Made by a program: the position numbers and the translations under genes. Positions 50,651 through 60,466 of a stretch of DNA of 64,000 bases are shown piece by piece. The DNA comes from Deltaproteobacteria bacterium (GTDB taxonomy: Bacteria; Desulfobacterota; SM23-61), in the NCBI GenBank assembly GCA_016875165.1, contig VGSF01000001.1:62001-126000 (forward strand), written 5' to 3'. Within the stretch, counting starts at the first letter, position 1; each line of letters begins with the position of its first letter. The notes beneath the pieces were generated by a model, which was not told where the DNA came from, made no database searches, and was given only the letters and a program-made list of their open reading frames with translations.

Positions 50651-51856
50651 TCAGGCGAGAAAACCGGAAGGAACTTCCCGGAGGCGGAGAACATCCAGGA
50701 TTTTATCAGATACTTTCCATCGATTGAGACATTTTACCGGGCAGGAGGAACAATCCTGACAAGCTTCAGCTGGTAGATTCAGGGAAAGCAGGAGATCCTG
50801 GGCCGCGCCCAGATTTCGATACCCGTAAACATACATATAGGCCCGCATCAGGTCGGGAATCGGGAGTTGCTTGGTACATTGCTTCACACATTGCCCGCAG
50901 CCCTGGCAGTAAAGGCCCGAAAGGAGCGTCGCCCGACGCAGGTGTGCCTTTTCCGCTTGAGTGAGAGCCATGTCTTTCATGACCGCAAGGTTCAGGTTCA
51001 TTTGGTCAAAGGTGGTGAAACCGGCTATAATGGTATGCACGTTGGTATCCTGCAAAGCCCATTTCAGCGCGGCCCGGGCATCGATCTGCTCGGTCGCATA
51101 AGCTCCCCGGATGTTTCCTCCGATGGTTTTCATGGCCACAACCCCCAAGCCGGCGGCAGCAGCTTGTCCGATGGCCTTCTTCACCTCTTCCGAATGTTTC
51201 TGGCGGAAATTATAGGCCGCCAGAACCACATCGTAAACCCGGGAATCGATGGCTGCCTGGATCACTTCCGGTTCGTTCCGATGGGTGGTAATACCTATGA
51301 AACGGATCTTCCCGGCTTTTTTCGCCTTTTCCAGGGATTTCATAATCGGTTCAAACAGGGCGGAATCCCGCACCCATACATTGTGGTGGTAATAGATGTC
51401 AATATAATCCAGTTTCAAACTCTTAAGGCTGGTATCGATTTTCGCGGTATAGGCTTCTTCGGTGGCCTCTGCCGGATAAAGGCCGGTCTTTTGATCGTTG
51501 GGCAGGCGGGCTTTGGTGGCGATCATAAAGGAATCCCGGGGTCGTCCCTGGAGCGCCTCCCCGATCATGGCCTCATTGGTCCCCCTCTGGTAGGTTTGAG
51601 CCGTATCCAGGTGAAACATGCCGGCATTCAAGGCGGCATGAACCAGGCTGGGGTTATCCGTATTCATGACCCCCATGGTTATGACCGGCAGCCGGATGCC
51701 TGTTTTGCCCAGGACCCGGTAGGCCATTTTTTTCTCGGTTTTCTCCTCCAACTTTTCTTGCAGGGTTTTCTCGTTTGCCCCCAGGTAAATGAACCCCCCC
51801 AAGCCGGCAAATGACGATTTCAAAAAATCCCTGCGCCCGATTTTTTTTGTAGTCAT
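50651..51856 (-). CDS. Tat-exported aldo/keto reductase with C-terminal ferredoxin domain
   Basis: 401 residues. Twin-arginine signal KKIGRRDFLKSS at the N-terminus. Aldo/keto reductase barrel with the tetrad in FHLDTAQTYQRGTNE (Asp, Tyr), IATKAR (Lys) and YYHHN (His). Two [4Fe-4S] motifs at the C-terminus (CQGCGQCVKQC and CQDCSSCPVKC). Fe-S aldo/keto reductases of this type are uncharacterised for the most part; electrons may come from the clusters rather than NADPH. GGAGG ten nt before the ATG. Single gene. Confidence 0.88.
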   Translation of the reverse strand: MTTKKIGRRDFLKSSFAGLGGFIYLGANEKTLQEKLEEKTEKKMAYRVLGKTGIRLPVITMGVMNTDNPSLVHAALNAGMFHLDTAQTYQRGTNEAMIGEALQGRPRDSFMIATKARLPNDQKTGLYPAEATEEAYTAKIDTSLKSLKLDYIDIYYHHNVWVRDSALFEPIMKSLEKAKKAGKIRFIGITTHRNEPEVIQAAIDSRVYDVVLAAYNFRQKHSEEVKKAIGQAAAAGLGVVAMKTIGGNIRGAYATEQIDARAALKWALQDTNVHTIIAGFTTFDQMNLNLAVMKDMALTQAEKAHLRRATLLSGLYCQGCGQCVKQCTKQLPIPDLMRAYMYVYGYRNLGAAQDLLLSLNLPAEACQDCSSCPVKCLNRWKVSDKILDVLRLREVPSGFLA

Positions 51857-51878
51857 CTTTTTAGGCCCTCCTAATTCT

Positions 51879-52055
51879 GATGGCTTCGTAAAAAGTCGTC
51901 ACTCCGGCCTGCCTGTGCCTGGCAGACAGGTGAAAACCGGAGTCCAGCGGTTTGATAACTACTTGAAATAACTGGATTCCGGCTGTAGTTTACCCCGCAC
52001 TTGATACGGGGCCGGAATGACGGAAAAGGGGATTTTCAGACTTCTCACAAGGCCC
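51879..52055. repeat. MITE family R1, A-type core, right end decayed
   Basis: Left end GATGGCTTCGTAAAAAGTC and an A-type core with CTGCCTGTGCCTGGCAGACAG. The right end is degenerate (AGACTTCTCACAAGGCCCTC) and abuts the stop codon of the M81 peptidase gene. Confidence 0.75.
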
Positions 52056-53531
52056 TCACATTTGGTCCAGTGGATAAATTGGCCGCCGCACATTCTTGAA
52101 TTCGAGCTGGCTGTAATCAGAGGTGGCCACCCCCAATCCCCCGCATTCGATAACCTCGCGGGCGAGTTCGCCAAAGCCAGCCCGCCAGTGGACCCGGCTC
52201 TTGAGCACGATGTAGCGTTTTTGCAGAGGATCGATGCCGGCCGACTGCAGACAACTGACATCGAAGGGTTCCTGATGCTGGGAGATGATGACGATCTCGA
52301 CCTGGCCGGTATCCAGTACGACGGTGGTGCCGGTGTTGTTCAGCACGCCGCGATACATCGGGCCGCGGTTGCGGAAGATGCCGTCAAAGATAAGCTTTAC
52401 CTTGCCGCTTATTTCGAGCGGGCGATTCGTTTCGCGCAGCGCCGGCAGAGGGACTTTCCCGCCCAGCGCAAGGGTCACTTTAGCCCCAATGCCGGCGCTC
52501 ACCCCCCGCTGCACTGCTTCCGGGTCATAGATGGCATAGAAAACCGCATTTTCTAAACCCTGGCGCAAGATTTCGGCCAGCACGATAGTGGTGTCCATGG
52601 TGCCGCCGGATCCGGCGTTGTCGCAGTGATCGAGCAGCACGATCGGGCCCTGCCTGATCTGCTTGGCGCGGGCGCATGATTGCTCAAGCGGCTCGGTCTT
52701 GAAGACAAATTGCTCGCGCGCGCGCCAGGCGTCGCCCAGCAGTTCATCGCAGATTTGGCGCGCAAGTGGCGGGTCGTTATCGGTGCAGACTACCGCGCTT
52801 AATCCGGCGTTGGTGATGTCAGCGTGTGGGAAGCCGACGAAGAGAGAAGCCGCCAAGGCCTTCACTTTCTCAAAGGCGATGCACTTAGCTTGCAGCGATT
52901 TGTTGGGCTCACTGTGCGTGCCCTGACGCATTACATGAGGCAACATGGGTTTGTTGCTCCACGCCATTACGGGTTTGATGTCACCGGCAATGGTGCGGGC
53001 AATAATATCGGCCGTGTGCAACCCTGCCTCGTAGATGTCCACATGCGGGTAGGTATGGTAGCCGTTAACGACTGTGGCGTACTTGACGATGTAGTCGTAC
53101 ATATTGGCGTGCATGTCGAAGGTCACCCCTACCGGCGTTCTGGCAGCCAGTTCGTGAATCCGTTTGAGCAAAGCGCCCTCTCCATCTTCAAGCGACTGCG
53201 TGACCATCGCCCCATGCAGATCGAGCAGGATGCCCTCGAAGCCGCCTTTGGCGACTTCTTCCAAAATCATATCGCTGATACGCCGGTAGGCTTGATCGTC
53301 CACTGGGCCGCTGGGCCAGGCTTCCGCCGCAACCGGCAGCACGATTTCCGCTCCGAGCCGGTGGGCCATATCGATATACCCGGCGAGGGCGCTGCCGGTG
53401 CCGCGATAGGCAGCAATTGCCTGGTCGCCGGAGAGGACTTCCGAACTGCCACGGAAGAAGCGCTCAAACGGAGTAGGAACGGGCGAAAAGGTATTGGTTT
53501 CATGTTTGAACATCGCCAATAGCAGACGCAT
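52056..53531 (-). CDS. M81-family metallopeptidase (MlrC-like)
   Basis: 491 residues from ATG 53531, chosen because AGAGGAGAGAACA precedes it and the protein then begins MRLLLAMFKHETNTFSP, the family start. Metal-site segments: FKHETNTFSP, DLHGAMVTQSLEDGEG, FDMHANMYDYIV, and LDHCDNAGSGGTMDTT. MlrC cleaves the linear tetrapeptide product of microcystin, and relatives act on unusual or D-amino-acid peptides. Next to a dipeptide ABC importer and alanine racemase, it probably processes imported peptides. Confidence 0.88.
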   Translation of the reverse strand: MRLLLAMFKHETNTFSPVPTPFERFFRGSSEVLSGDQAIAAYRGTGSALAGYIDMAHRLGAEIVLPVAAEAWPSGPVDDQAYRRISDMILEEVAKGGFEGILLDLHGAMVTQSLEDGEGALLKRIHELAARTPVGVTFDMHANMYDYIVKYATVVNGYHTYPHVDIYEAGLHTADIIARTIAGDIKPVMAWSNKPMLPHVMRQGTHSEPNKSLQAKCIAFEKVKALAASLFVGFPHADITNAGLSAVVCTDNDPPLARQICDELLGDAWRAREQFVFKTEPLEQSCARAKQIRQGPIVLLDHCDNAGSGGTMDTTIVLAEILRQGLENAVFYAIYDPEAVQRGVSAGIGAKVTLALGGKVPLPALRETNRPLEISGKVKLIFDGIFRNRGPMYRGVLNNTGTTVVLDTGQVEIVIISQHQEPFDVSCLQSAGIDPLQKRYIVLKSRVHWRAGFGELAREVIECGGLGVATSDYSQLEFKNVRRPIYPLDQM

Positions 53532-53583
53532 TGTTCTCTCCTCTGGGGAATGGTTTAGCAGCACACCTTCGCGGTGGTCTGCT

Positions 53584-53860
53584 TAACACTAAAGTATCAA
53601 TTTACGGTTTAAAAAAATGGTTTGACCACCTTTGTTAAGGCCCGGGGGCCTGGGCGGAACGCGCCGGAAGCATCGGCCGGGTTTCCACTTGACCACGAAG
53701 AACTCAGCGCGTTTCCGCCGGAGGAGGCGGGGGGCATTTCCCCTGCCTCACTCGCGAAGAAATCAGCGCCTTATGATTCCAAGCGGTCCGTCCAGGCCTC
53801 CGGGCCACGGAATCCCTTGGCCCTTACGCCCCACCTCTTTTCAAAGGGCTAAAGCGTTAC
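53584..53860. mobile_element. IS66-like MITE (family R3), un-nested copy
   Basis: About 277 bp. The right end GCTAAAGCGTTAC (53848-53860) is clear. The left end (TTAACACTAAAG) is degenerate. It aligns along its length with the reverse complement of the element at 23096-23533 minus the nested R4. Its right end supplies the last codons and stop of the ABC ATPase gene. No target duplication remains. Confidence 0.7.
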
Positions 53861-55543
53861 ACGCGAAAAAATCGGGGCCTTATTTGCATCCACCGGCCTG
53901 AAATTCTGAAAATCCCAATCGCGGCCGGGGGCGGCTTCGATAAGGGCGCGCGTATATTCCCGCTGCGGCCTGGTTAATACTGTTTCAGCCGGACCGGCTT
54001 CAACGATGCGTCCATTTTGCATCACCACGATGGTGTCGCATATCTGCGCGGCCACCCGCAGATCATGGGTGATGAAAAGCACGGCGATGCCGGTGCGCTC
54101 GCGGATTTCTTCCAGCAGTTTCAATACCTGGGCCTGCACCGAGACATCCAGGGAGGAGACCGGTTCGTCGGCCACCAGAATATCCGGCTCTACGGCCAGG
54201 GCGCGGGCGATGCAAATACGCTGGCGTTGCCCTCCGGAAAATTGGTGCGGGTAACGCTGCATGACATCGGGATCGAGGCCGACCGTTCGCAGGGATTCAA
54301 CTGCTTTAGCCAGTGCCTTTTCGCGCGGCGCGCCGAAATTGATCAAACCCTCGGCAATGGAATCCCCCACGCGCCGCCGGGGATTTAGGGAGCGATAGGG
54401 GTCCTGAAACACAATCTGGGTACTCCGGCGGAAGGGGCGCAACTTACGCCCGCCGGCCTGAGCTATATCCAGGCCTTTGATGCGGATTGCCCCGGAAGTC
54501 GGGTCAACCAGGCGGACTATGCAGCGGGCCACGGTGGACTTGCCGGAGCCCGATTCGCCGACCACCCCGACAATTTCCCCGCGGCGTAGCGTCAGATTTA
54601 CGTCCTGGGCGGCGGCCACCGTGCGACCGCTGCCAAATATGCGCTTTTCGGCATAGGTTTTATTCAGCGCGGCCACGTCCAGGACGATCTCGCCCATAGG
54701 CGCCTGGCGCATCTTGGGGATCAAACTGGGCACCGAGGAGACCAGCATGCGCGTGTAGGCCTGGCGCGGACGAGCGAGGATATCCTCGCGCTGGCCAACT
54801 TCGACGACCCGTCCGCGATTCATAACTACAATGCGCTCGGCAATTTCGGCCACCACGCCAAAATCGTGGGTAATGAACATCACCGCGGTATTATGCTCTT
54901 CCTGCAACTCGCGGATCAGGAAAAGAATCTGTTTCTGCGTGGTGACGTCGAGGGCCGTGGTTGGCTCATCGGCGATCAGGAGCTTGGGATCCAGGATCAA
55001 GGCCATCGAAAGCACAATGCGTTGCCGCTGGCCGCCGGATAGTTGATGCGGATAGGCGTCATAGATGCGTTTCACATCCGGCAGGTGCACTGAGTCGAGC
55101 ATGGATAGTACTTTTTCGCGGCGCTCGATTTTGGTCAGATTGGTGTGCACGCGCAGCACTTCATCGATCTGTTTGCCAACGGGTACGACCGGGTTGAGCG
55201 CCGTCATCGGCTCCTGGAATACCATGGCCATGCGCGTGGCCCGCATCTCCCGCAGCCGTTTCTGGCTGGCAGTCACAACGTTTTCGCCGTCGACCAAAAT
55301 AGCGCCGCCGCTGGGGACGAGTCCACCTCTTGGCAGCAGCCCCATGACCGAGAGGGCGGTCACCGATTTGCCAGAGCCGGATTCGCCAACCACACAGAGC
55401 ATCTCTCCCGGCTTTACATCAAAACTGATGTTCTCAACCACATAATGGGTTGTGGGGATGCCGACCACCTGCACCGATAGGTTGTCAATTATCAAGACCG
55501 GCAGGTTTTTACCTGGGCTAAGGTTGTTAGTTTCGAGGTTCAT
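53849..55543 (-). CDS. Dipeptide ABC transporter, fused double ATPase subunit
   Basis: 564 residues holding two complete ABC domains. First: Walker A GESGSGKS (near residue 53), LSGGQRQR, Walker B LLIADEPTTALD. Second: GESGSGKS (near residue 325), FSGGQRQR, ILVADEPVSSLD. It corresponds to OppD and OppF joined, as in GsiA. It energises the DppB/DppC permease for peptide import. The final RVTL and stop codon come from the terminal repeat of an IS66-like MITE, so the native C-terminus was probably a little longer. Last gene of the transporter operon. Confidence 0.93.
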   Translation of the reverse strand: MNLETNNLSPGKNLPVLIIDNLSVQVVGIPTTHYVVENISFDVKPGEMLCVVGESGSGKSVTALSVMGLLPRGGLVPSGGAILVDGENVVTASQKRLREMRATRMAMVFQEPMTALNPVVPVGKQIDEVLRVHTNLTKIERREKVLSMLDSVHLPDVKRIYDAYPHQLSGGQRQRIVLSMALILDPKLLIADEPTTALDVTTQKQILFLIRELQEEHNTAVMFITHDFGVVAEIAERIVVMNRGRVVEVGQREDILARPRQAYTRMLVSSVPSLIPKMRQAPMGEIVLDVAALNKTYAEKRIFGSGRTVAAAQDVNLTLRRGEIVGVVGESGSGKSTVARCIVRLVDPTSGAIRIKGLDIAQAGGRKLRPFRRSTQIVFQDPYRSLNPRRRVGDSIAEGLINFGAPREKALAKAVESLRTVGLDPDVMQRYPHQFSGGQRQRICIARALAVEPDILVADEPVSSLDVSVQAQVLKLLEEIRERTGIAVLFITHDLRVAAQICDTIVVMQNGRIVEAGPAETVLTRPQREYTRALIEAAPGRDWDFQNFRPVDANKAPIFSRVTL

Positions 55544-55642
55544 CGGATGTAGTAAATGGTTATGGATTAAGGGAGCAATTTATACACTCAAGGCCACAGC
55601 AGTCCAGCGAAAGGCTGCCTGGCGAACCAAGTCTGCGCCTGG

Positions 55643-56578
55643 TCATAACTTGCGCGCCATTCTTGGATCCAGGGCATCGCGCATGGCATCTCCCAGCACG
55701 TTTACGCTCAATACCGTAAGCGAGAGGAAAATACCCGGATAGAGAATAAGTCCCGGCGTCAGTTGGAAATACATCCGCCCCTCAGCCATGATGTTGCCCC
55801 ATGACGATTTCTCCGGCGGAAGACCCGCGCCCAGAAAGCTGAGGATGGCCTCGGTGAGAATGGCTGAGGCAAAGATATAGGTGCCCTGGACAATCAATGG
55901 GGCCACGGTGTTGGGAACCATATGACGGAGCAGCAAAGTGGGCAAACGGGTGCCCAGGGAAATGGCGGCTTCCACATAAGGCTCGCTGCGCACCGTAAGA
56001 ATCACCCCGCGCACGAGCCGGACCACCCGCGGGATCTCGGGAATGGTGATGGCCACCAGCACAGTCAACAGACTCGCCCCTGAGAGCGACACAAGGGCAA
56101 TGGCCAGGAGGATGCTGGGAATGGCCATCACCCCATCCATCACCCGCATGACGATCGCATCAGCCAAACGGACATAGCCGGCGATCACCCCAATCAGCAA
56201 TCCGACCGCCACGCTCATCAGAGCAGCGCCTAAGCCCACCATGAGCGAAATTCGCGAACCGTAAATCACCCGCGAGTAAACATCGCGGCCGTAGGCGTCT
56301 GTGCCCAGCCAGTTTTCGGCGGTGGGAAGCCTTAGCCGCTGGCCCGGATCGATGGCGATCGGATCAGTGGTGCCCAGAAAGGGCGCGGAAAAGGCGACAA
56401 ACACGATAGCGCCCAGCATCAAGAGGGCCATGAGCGCCGGCCCCCTCTTCAGCGTGCGTTTAAAGTGCCCGAAGGCGGAAGGCCCGGAAATATGGGGCGC
56501 AGCCTCCCCGGTCAGCGGCAGCTCAAAAGGTTCTTCCCGGGTCATTTCCCCGGGTTTATGGTTTGGGGTAGCCGACAT
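55643..56578 (-). CDS. Dipeptide ABC transporter permease, DppC/GsiD-type
   Basis: 311 residues with six membrane helices after a hydrophilic N-terminus. The EAA-type cytoplasmic loop VEAAISLGTRLPTLLLRHMVPN is visible near residue 206. GTDAYGRDVYSRVIYGSRISL is typical of DppC. It is 8 nt after dppB. Confidence 0.93.
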   Translation of the reverse strand: MSATPNHKPGEMTREEPFELPLTGEAAPHISGPSAFGHFKRTLKRGPALMALLMLGAIVFVAFSAPFLGTTDPIAIDPGQRLRLPTAENWLGTDAYGRDVYSRVIYGSRISLMVGLGAALMSVAVGLLIGVIAGYVRLADAIVMRVMDGVMAIPSILLAIALVSLSGASLLTVLVAITIPEIPRVVRLVRGVILTVRSEPYVEAAISLGTRLPTLLLRHMVPNTVAPLIVQGTYIFASAILTEAILSFLGAGLPPEKSSWGNIMAEGRMYFQLTPGLILYPGIFLSLTVLSVNVLGDAMRDALDPRMARKL

Positions 56579-56586
56579 GTATTTTC

Positions 56587-57528
56587 TCAGTAACGAATAC
56601 GGGGATCGAACACGGTGTAAAGGATGTCGACCGCCAGGTTGATCAGAATATAGATGAAGGAAAAAAGCAAGATAAGCCCCTGGATCACCGGGTAATCGCG
56701 GGCAAGCACGGCTTCCACCACCAGGCGTCCCAGGCCGGGCAGATTGAAGACGGACTCGGTAACCACCACGCCGCTGATCAGCATGGCCATGCCTATACCG
56801 ATGATGGTGGCGATGGGCACGGCGGCATTGCGCAGGGCGTGTTGTATCAGGACGGCGCTCTCTTTCACGCCTTTGGCCCGGGCCGTGCGGATATAGTCCT
56901 CACCCATCACTTCCAGAATGCTGGTGCGGGTGATGCGGGCGATCAAGGCTATGTATATGGTGCTGAGCGCCAGCGTAGGCAGAATTAGCCTATGGTAAAA
57001 GGGCCAGAAGCCGGCGGCCAGAGGCTTGTAACCCTGCACCGGGAACCAGCCTAACCCTATGGAGAAAAAGAAGATCAGCAGATAGCCAGTAACGAAGATG
57101 GGCACTGAAAAACCGAAAACGGAAAAGGCCATCACCGCGCGATCCAGCAGAGTTCCCTGCCGCCAGGCGGCGATCACCCCCAGAGGGACCGCGATGATGA
57201 CGGTGAAGACGATTGTGGACATGCCCAGCGCCAGAGATGGGCCGATGCGGTCGGCGATCATCCCGACCACGGGCACGCCGGAAATCAGCGAGAGACCCAG
57301 GTCGCCGCGCAGCAGTTGTCCCAACCACAGAATGAACTGGATATAAATGGGTTTATCCAGTCCCATGTGGTGGCGGATTCGTTCCAACTGCTCGGCAGTG
57401 GCGGCATCCCCGGCAATGATGGCCGCCGGATCACCCGGCGTCAGGCGTAAAATGGCGAACACTATCACGGCTACCATTCCCATGACGGGAATGGTAGCCA
57501 GAAGCCGCCGTGCGATGTAGGTCGGCAT
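56587..57528 (-). CDS. Dipeptide ABC transporter permease, DppB/GsiC-type
   Basis: 313 residues, six membrane helices. PGDPA near residue 32 and the EAA loop YIRTARAKGVKESAVLIQHALRNA near residue 194 are classical for DppB. Starts 8 nt after the binding-protein gene. Confidence 0.93.
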   Translation of the reverse strand: MPTYIARRLLATIPVMGMVAVIVFAILRLTPGDPAAIIAGDAATAEQLERIRHHMGLDKPIYIQFILWLGQLLRGDLGLSLISGVPVVGMIADRIGPSLALGMSTIVFTVIIAVPLGVIAAWRQGTLLDRAVMAFSVFGFSVPIFVTGYLLIFFFSIGLGWFPVQGYKPLAAGFWPFYHRLILPTLALSTIYIALIARITRTSILEVMGEDYIRTARAKGVKESAVLIQHALRNAAVPIATIIGIGMAMLISGVVVTESVFNLPGLGRLVVEAVLARDYPVIQGLILLFSFIYILINLAVDILYTVFDPRIRY

Positions 57529-57536
57529 GATGAACT

Positions 57537-59138
57537 TTACTTACCGGTTTTTCTAATGTTCCAGAAGAAAGGGACGGGTGACTCTAAGACGCCCGTCAGG
57601 TTCGTGCGATAGGCGCTGGGTATGTAAAACTGCCCGAGCGGCATAAGCACGCCCTCGTCGATCACCAGTTTATGGATATCTTCAGCCAGTTTTTTCTGTT
57701 CGGCCGGCTTCGAGGTGCGCACGAATTTATGACGGAGTTCCTCGATTTTGGGCACATCGGGCCAACCGAACCAGGCCTTTGTCCCGTTGGCGGCAGCAAT
57801 CGGTGAGCGCAGCGGATCCATGATTTCCACAATCAACCAGTTGGTGGAGAAAAGGTTCCATCCCCCCTTGGCCGGCGGTTCCATGCTGGCCCGGCGCGTC
57901 ACCACCGTCATCCAATCCATCGCTTGCATGTCGACGGTGAAGCCGGCCTTGCGCAACGCCGACGCGATCACCACAGGTTGCGCGGCGATGGTAATGACGT
58001 CCGTCGGCTGCAAGAGCACCACCGGCGTGCCGTCGTATTTGGCTTGCTTGAGCAGTTCCCTGGCCTTTTCCAGGTTGGACGGCACAACCATATCTGCGCC
58101 GGCAGAGCTCTCATAAGGCGTGCCGCAACCGAACACGGCTGGGCAGGTCTTGTAGTACTTGGGATTGCCGACCAGCGCTTTCAGCACGTCTTCCTGGCCT
58201 ACCGCGTACATCGCTGCCTGCCGGATCAGCTTGTTGTTGAAGGGCGGGTGCAGATGATTGAAGCGGTACATGGTCTGGAAGCCCTGCTTTTCGATCACGC
58301 TGACTTTAATATCTTTCTTGCCTTCGACCATGCGCAGCAGGTCGAAAGGCACCCACTCCATGTAGTCGATTTCTCCGGCCAGCAGGGCGTTTACCGTGGT
58401 CATATGATCAGGCATGGTCACCCATTCCACCCGGTCCACGTAAACCACCTTGCCGCCAGCGTTCCCGCTCGCGGGTTCGCTACGCGGCACATAATCCTTG
58501 TTTTTTTCGTAGACCGCCTTGATGCCGGGTTTGAATTCGGCGGCGACGAACTTGAAGGGGCCCGAGCCTATGTGTTCCTTGATCGGTTGGGTGGCAGGCG
58601 TTTCGGCAATGCGCTTGGGCATCATGAAGCCCGCTAGGCCGCTGGGTTTGGCCAGGGCAGTCAGCACTACTTCGGTAGGTTCCTTGAAGGCAATCTGGAA
58701 GGTTTTATCATCCACTGCCTTCATATCGGCCACAAGGGTCATCATTATCTGGCCCATTTTGTCCTGTTCGGCAAAGCGCTTGATCGAGGCAACGCAATCC
58801 TCGGCCTTGACCGGCAGGCCGTCGTGCCATTTCAGACCGCTGCGCAAGGTGAAGGTATAAGTCTTGCCGTCCGCGGATACCACCCACTTTTCGGCCATTT
58901 GCGGCTGGATTTTTTCATTGGCGTCAGTCGCCACCAGGGTGTCGTAAATCATGTAGCCATGATTGCGGACGATGTGAGCTGTGGTAATGACCGGGTCCAG
59001 CACCCGCAGGGCGGAGTGCATTACCGCACTGATGGTTTGCGCATTCGCAGGGGAGGTGAACAATAGCGCCGCAGACAGGAACGCGGCAAGCGCCAACGCG
59101 CGCACCGAACTCCGTTTTAAAGATCCAAATAATGACAT
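57537..59138 (-). CDS. Dipeptide ABC transporter substrate-binding protein (SBP family 5)
   Basis: 533 residues from ATG 59138 (AAAGGAGG six nt upstream); frame extensions further up are not supported. Signal peptide about residues 1-33 ending SPANAQT. Family-5 signature KWVVSADGKTYTFTLRSGLKWHDG and IGSGPFKFVAAEFKPG. Binds peptides or similar solutes for DppBC. First gene of the transporter operon. Confidence 0.92.
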   Translation of the reverse strand: MSLFGSLKRSSVRALALAAFLSAALLFTSPANAQTISAVMHSALRVLDPVITTAHIVRNHGYMIYDTLVATDANEKIQPQMAEKWVVSADGKTYTFTLRSGLKWHDGLPVKAEDCVASIKRFAEQDKMGQIMMTLVADMKAVDDKTFQIAFKEPTEVVLTALAKPSGLAGFMMPKRIAETPATQPIKEHIGSGPFKFVAAEFKPGIKAVYEKNKDYVPRSEPASGNAGGKVVYVDRVEWVTMPDHMTTVNALLAGEIDYMEWVPFDLLRMVEGKKDIKVSVIEKQGFQTMYRFNHLHPPFNNKLIRQAAMYAVGQEDVLKALVGNPKYYKTCPAVFGCGTPYESSAGADMVVPSNLEKARELLKQAKYDGTPVVLLQPTDVITIAAQPVVIASALRKAGFTVDMQAMDWMTVVTRRASMEPPAKGGWNLFSTNWLIVEIMDPLRSPIAAANGTKAWFGWPDVPKIEELRHKFVRTSKPAEQKKLAEDIHKLVIDEGVLMPLGQFYIPSAYRTNLTGVLESPVPFFWNIRKTGK

Positions 59139-59293
59139 GACGGGCCTCCTTTTAAGTGAAATAATGACCAGATTTCGGTCAACGGTTCTGCCCAGCAATT
59201 TTTTGCTTCTTTTGTTGCCTCTTCCGCAGAATCTGTGGGTAGAAGGGTGAAGAAATAAGGGCCGATATTCCTTCTGGCAACGAATAGAATTGT

Positions 59294-59322
59294 CTTGTAG
59301 CAAATGAATTGGGTAATGTCAA
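59294..59322 (-). promoter_or_regulatory. Promoter of the peptide ABC operon
   Basis: Minus-strand TTGACA (59322-59317) and TACAAG (59299-59294) with a 17-nt spacer, about 150 nt upstream of the binding-protein ATG. It lies just after the alanine racemase stop, so the ABC operon has its own start. Confidence 0.6.
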
Positions 59323-59350
59323 GTCTTTTGTGTAAATTTCAACGGCCAGG

Positions 59351-60466
59351 TTATTCGTTGATATAGACTCTGGGCACTCTCCCGCTTATGGCGCAGACCA
59401 GTTCATAATTGATGGTCCCGGCAAGACCAGCTAGTTCCGTAACCGTGATTTCTTCATCTCCCTGCCGCCCGAATAGCACCACCTCATCGCCGATCTTAGC
59501 CTGGCCAGAAGGACCGAGATCGACCATGATCTGGTCCATGCAAACCCGCCCGACTACCGGACATCGCCGGCCGCCGATGAGAACGGAAGCCCGGTTGGAC
59601 AAATCGCGGCTGTAACCGTCAGCATAGCCGACAGGCAAGGTGGCGATGAAAGTCTCCTGAGAAGTTGTATAGGCGCCGCCATAACCAATGGGCGTTCCAG
59701 CCTGGACCTGTTTTATGAAAACGATTTTCGTCTTGAACTGCATCGCCGGCAATAAGGGTAAACTTTGACTTGTCTCGCCCGAAGGTGGTAAACCGTAGAG
59801 GATAATACCGGGCCGTACCATATTGAAATAGCCATGGGGAAGATCAAGGATGGTGGCGCTATTCGCTGCGGATATCCAGGAAAGTGCTATCCCCGCTTCA
59901 GCAATTCGGTTTACGGCAACTTGGAATTGGTCCAGTTGGTAGTGGGAATAGGTTTTGTCTCTCGCATCCGCCGTGGCCAAGTGGGTGAAAATCCCGCGCA
60001 GTTCCAGTTCAGGGATGGTCAGTAATTCCTGGAGAAAGCTCAAAGCTTGCTCGGGGCGGATACCGATCCGCCCCATGCCGGTATCGATTTTGGCCATCAC
60101 TTGGGCTTTCCGGCGAACTCGGTGCGCTGCCTCCGCCAGGGCCCGGGCCATTTCCAATGTTGAGATCGTGGCCACAAGGTCATAATCGAGGAAGAGTTTG
60201 GCTTGCTGAGGGAGGGTCAGGCCGACCACAAAAATAGGAACCTTAAATCCACTTTCCCTGAGTTCCGCCCCTTCTTCCGGAATAGCCACGCCCAAACCAT
60301 TTGCTCCCGCTGAAAGGGCTGTTGCACTTACCTTGACTGCGCCATGGCCATAGGCGTTAGCTTTGACAATAGCCATAATAAAAGTTGACAGGGAAACGGC
60401 TGCCCGAATCTGGCGCATATTATGGGAAATGGCGGCAAGATCAATTTGGGCATAGGTCGTTCGCAT
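59351..60466 (-). CDS. alr: Alanine racemase
   Basis: 371 residues. PLP lysine K35 in VKANAYGHG, second catalytic Tyr in PIGYGGAY, and the C-terminal PVVGRVCMDQIMVD. Interconverts L- and D-alanine for peptidoglycan; in this position it may also serve D-amino acids released from peptides by the M81 enzyme. It lies between pntB and the ABC operon. Confidence 0.95.
   Translation of the reverse strand: MRTTYAQIDLAAISHNMRQIRAAVSLSTFIMAIVKANAYGHGAVKVSATALSAGANGLGVAIPEEGAELRESGFKVPIFVVGLTLPQQAKLFLDYDLVATISTLEMARALAEAAHRVRRKAQVMAKIDTGMGRIGIRPEQALSFLQELLTIPELELRGIFTHLATADARDKTYSHYQLDQFQVAVNRIAEAGIALSWISAANSATILDLPHGYFNMVRPGIILYGLPPSGETSQSLPLLPAMQFKTKIVFIKQVQAGTPIGYGGAYTTSQETFIATLPVGYADGYSRDLSNRASVLIGGRRCPVVGRVCMDQIMVDLGPSGQAKIGDEVVLFGRQGDEEITVTELAGLAGTINYELVCAISGRVPRVYINE

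Noticed and set aside
52824-53522. 232-codon plus-strand open frame
   Set aside because: Antisense to the M81 peptidase gene, which has a good start and clear motifs.
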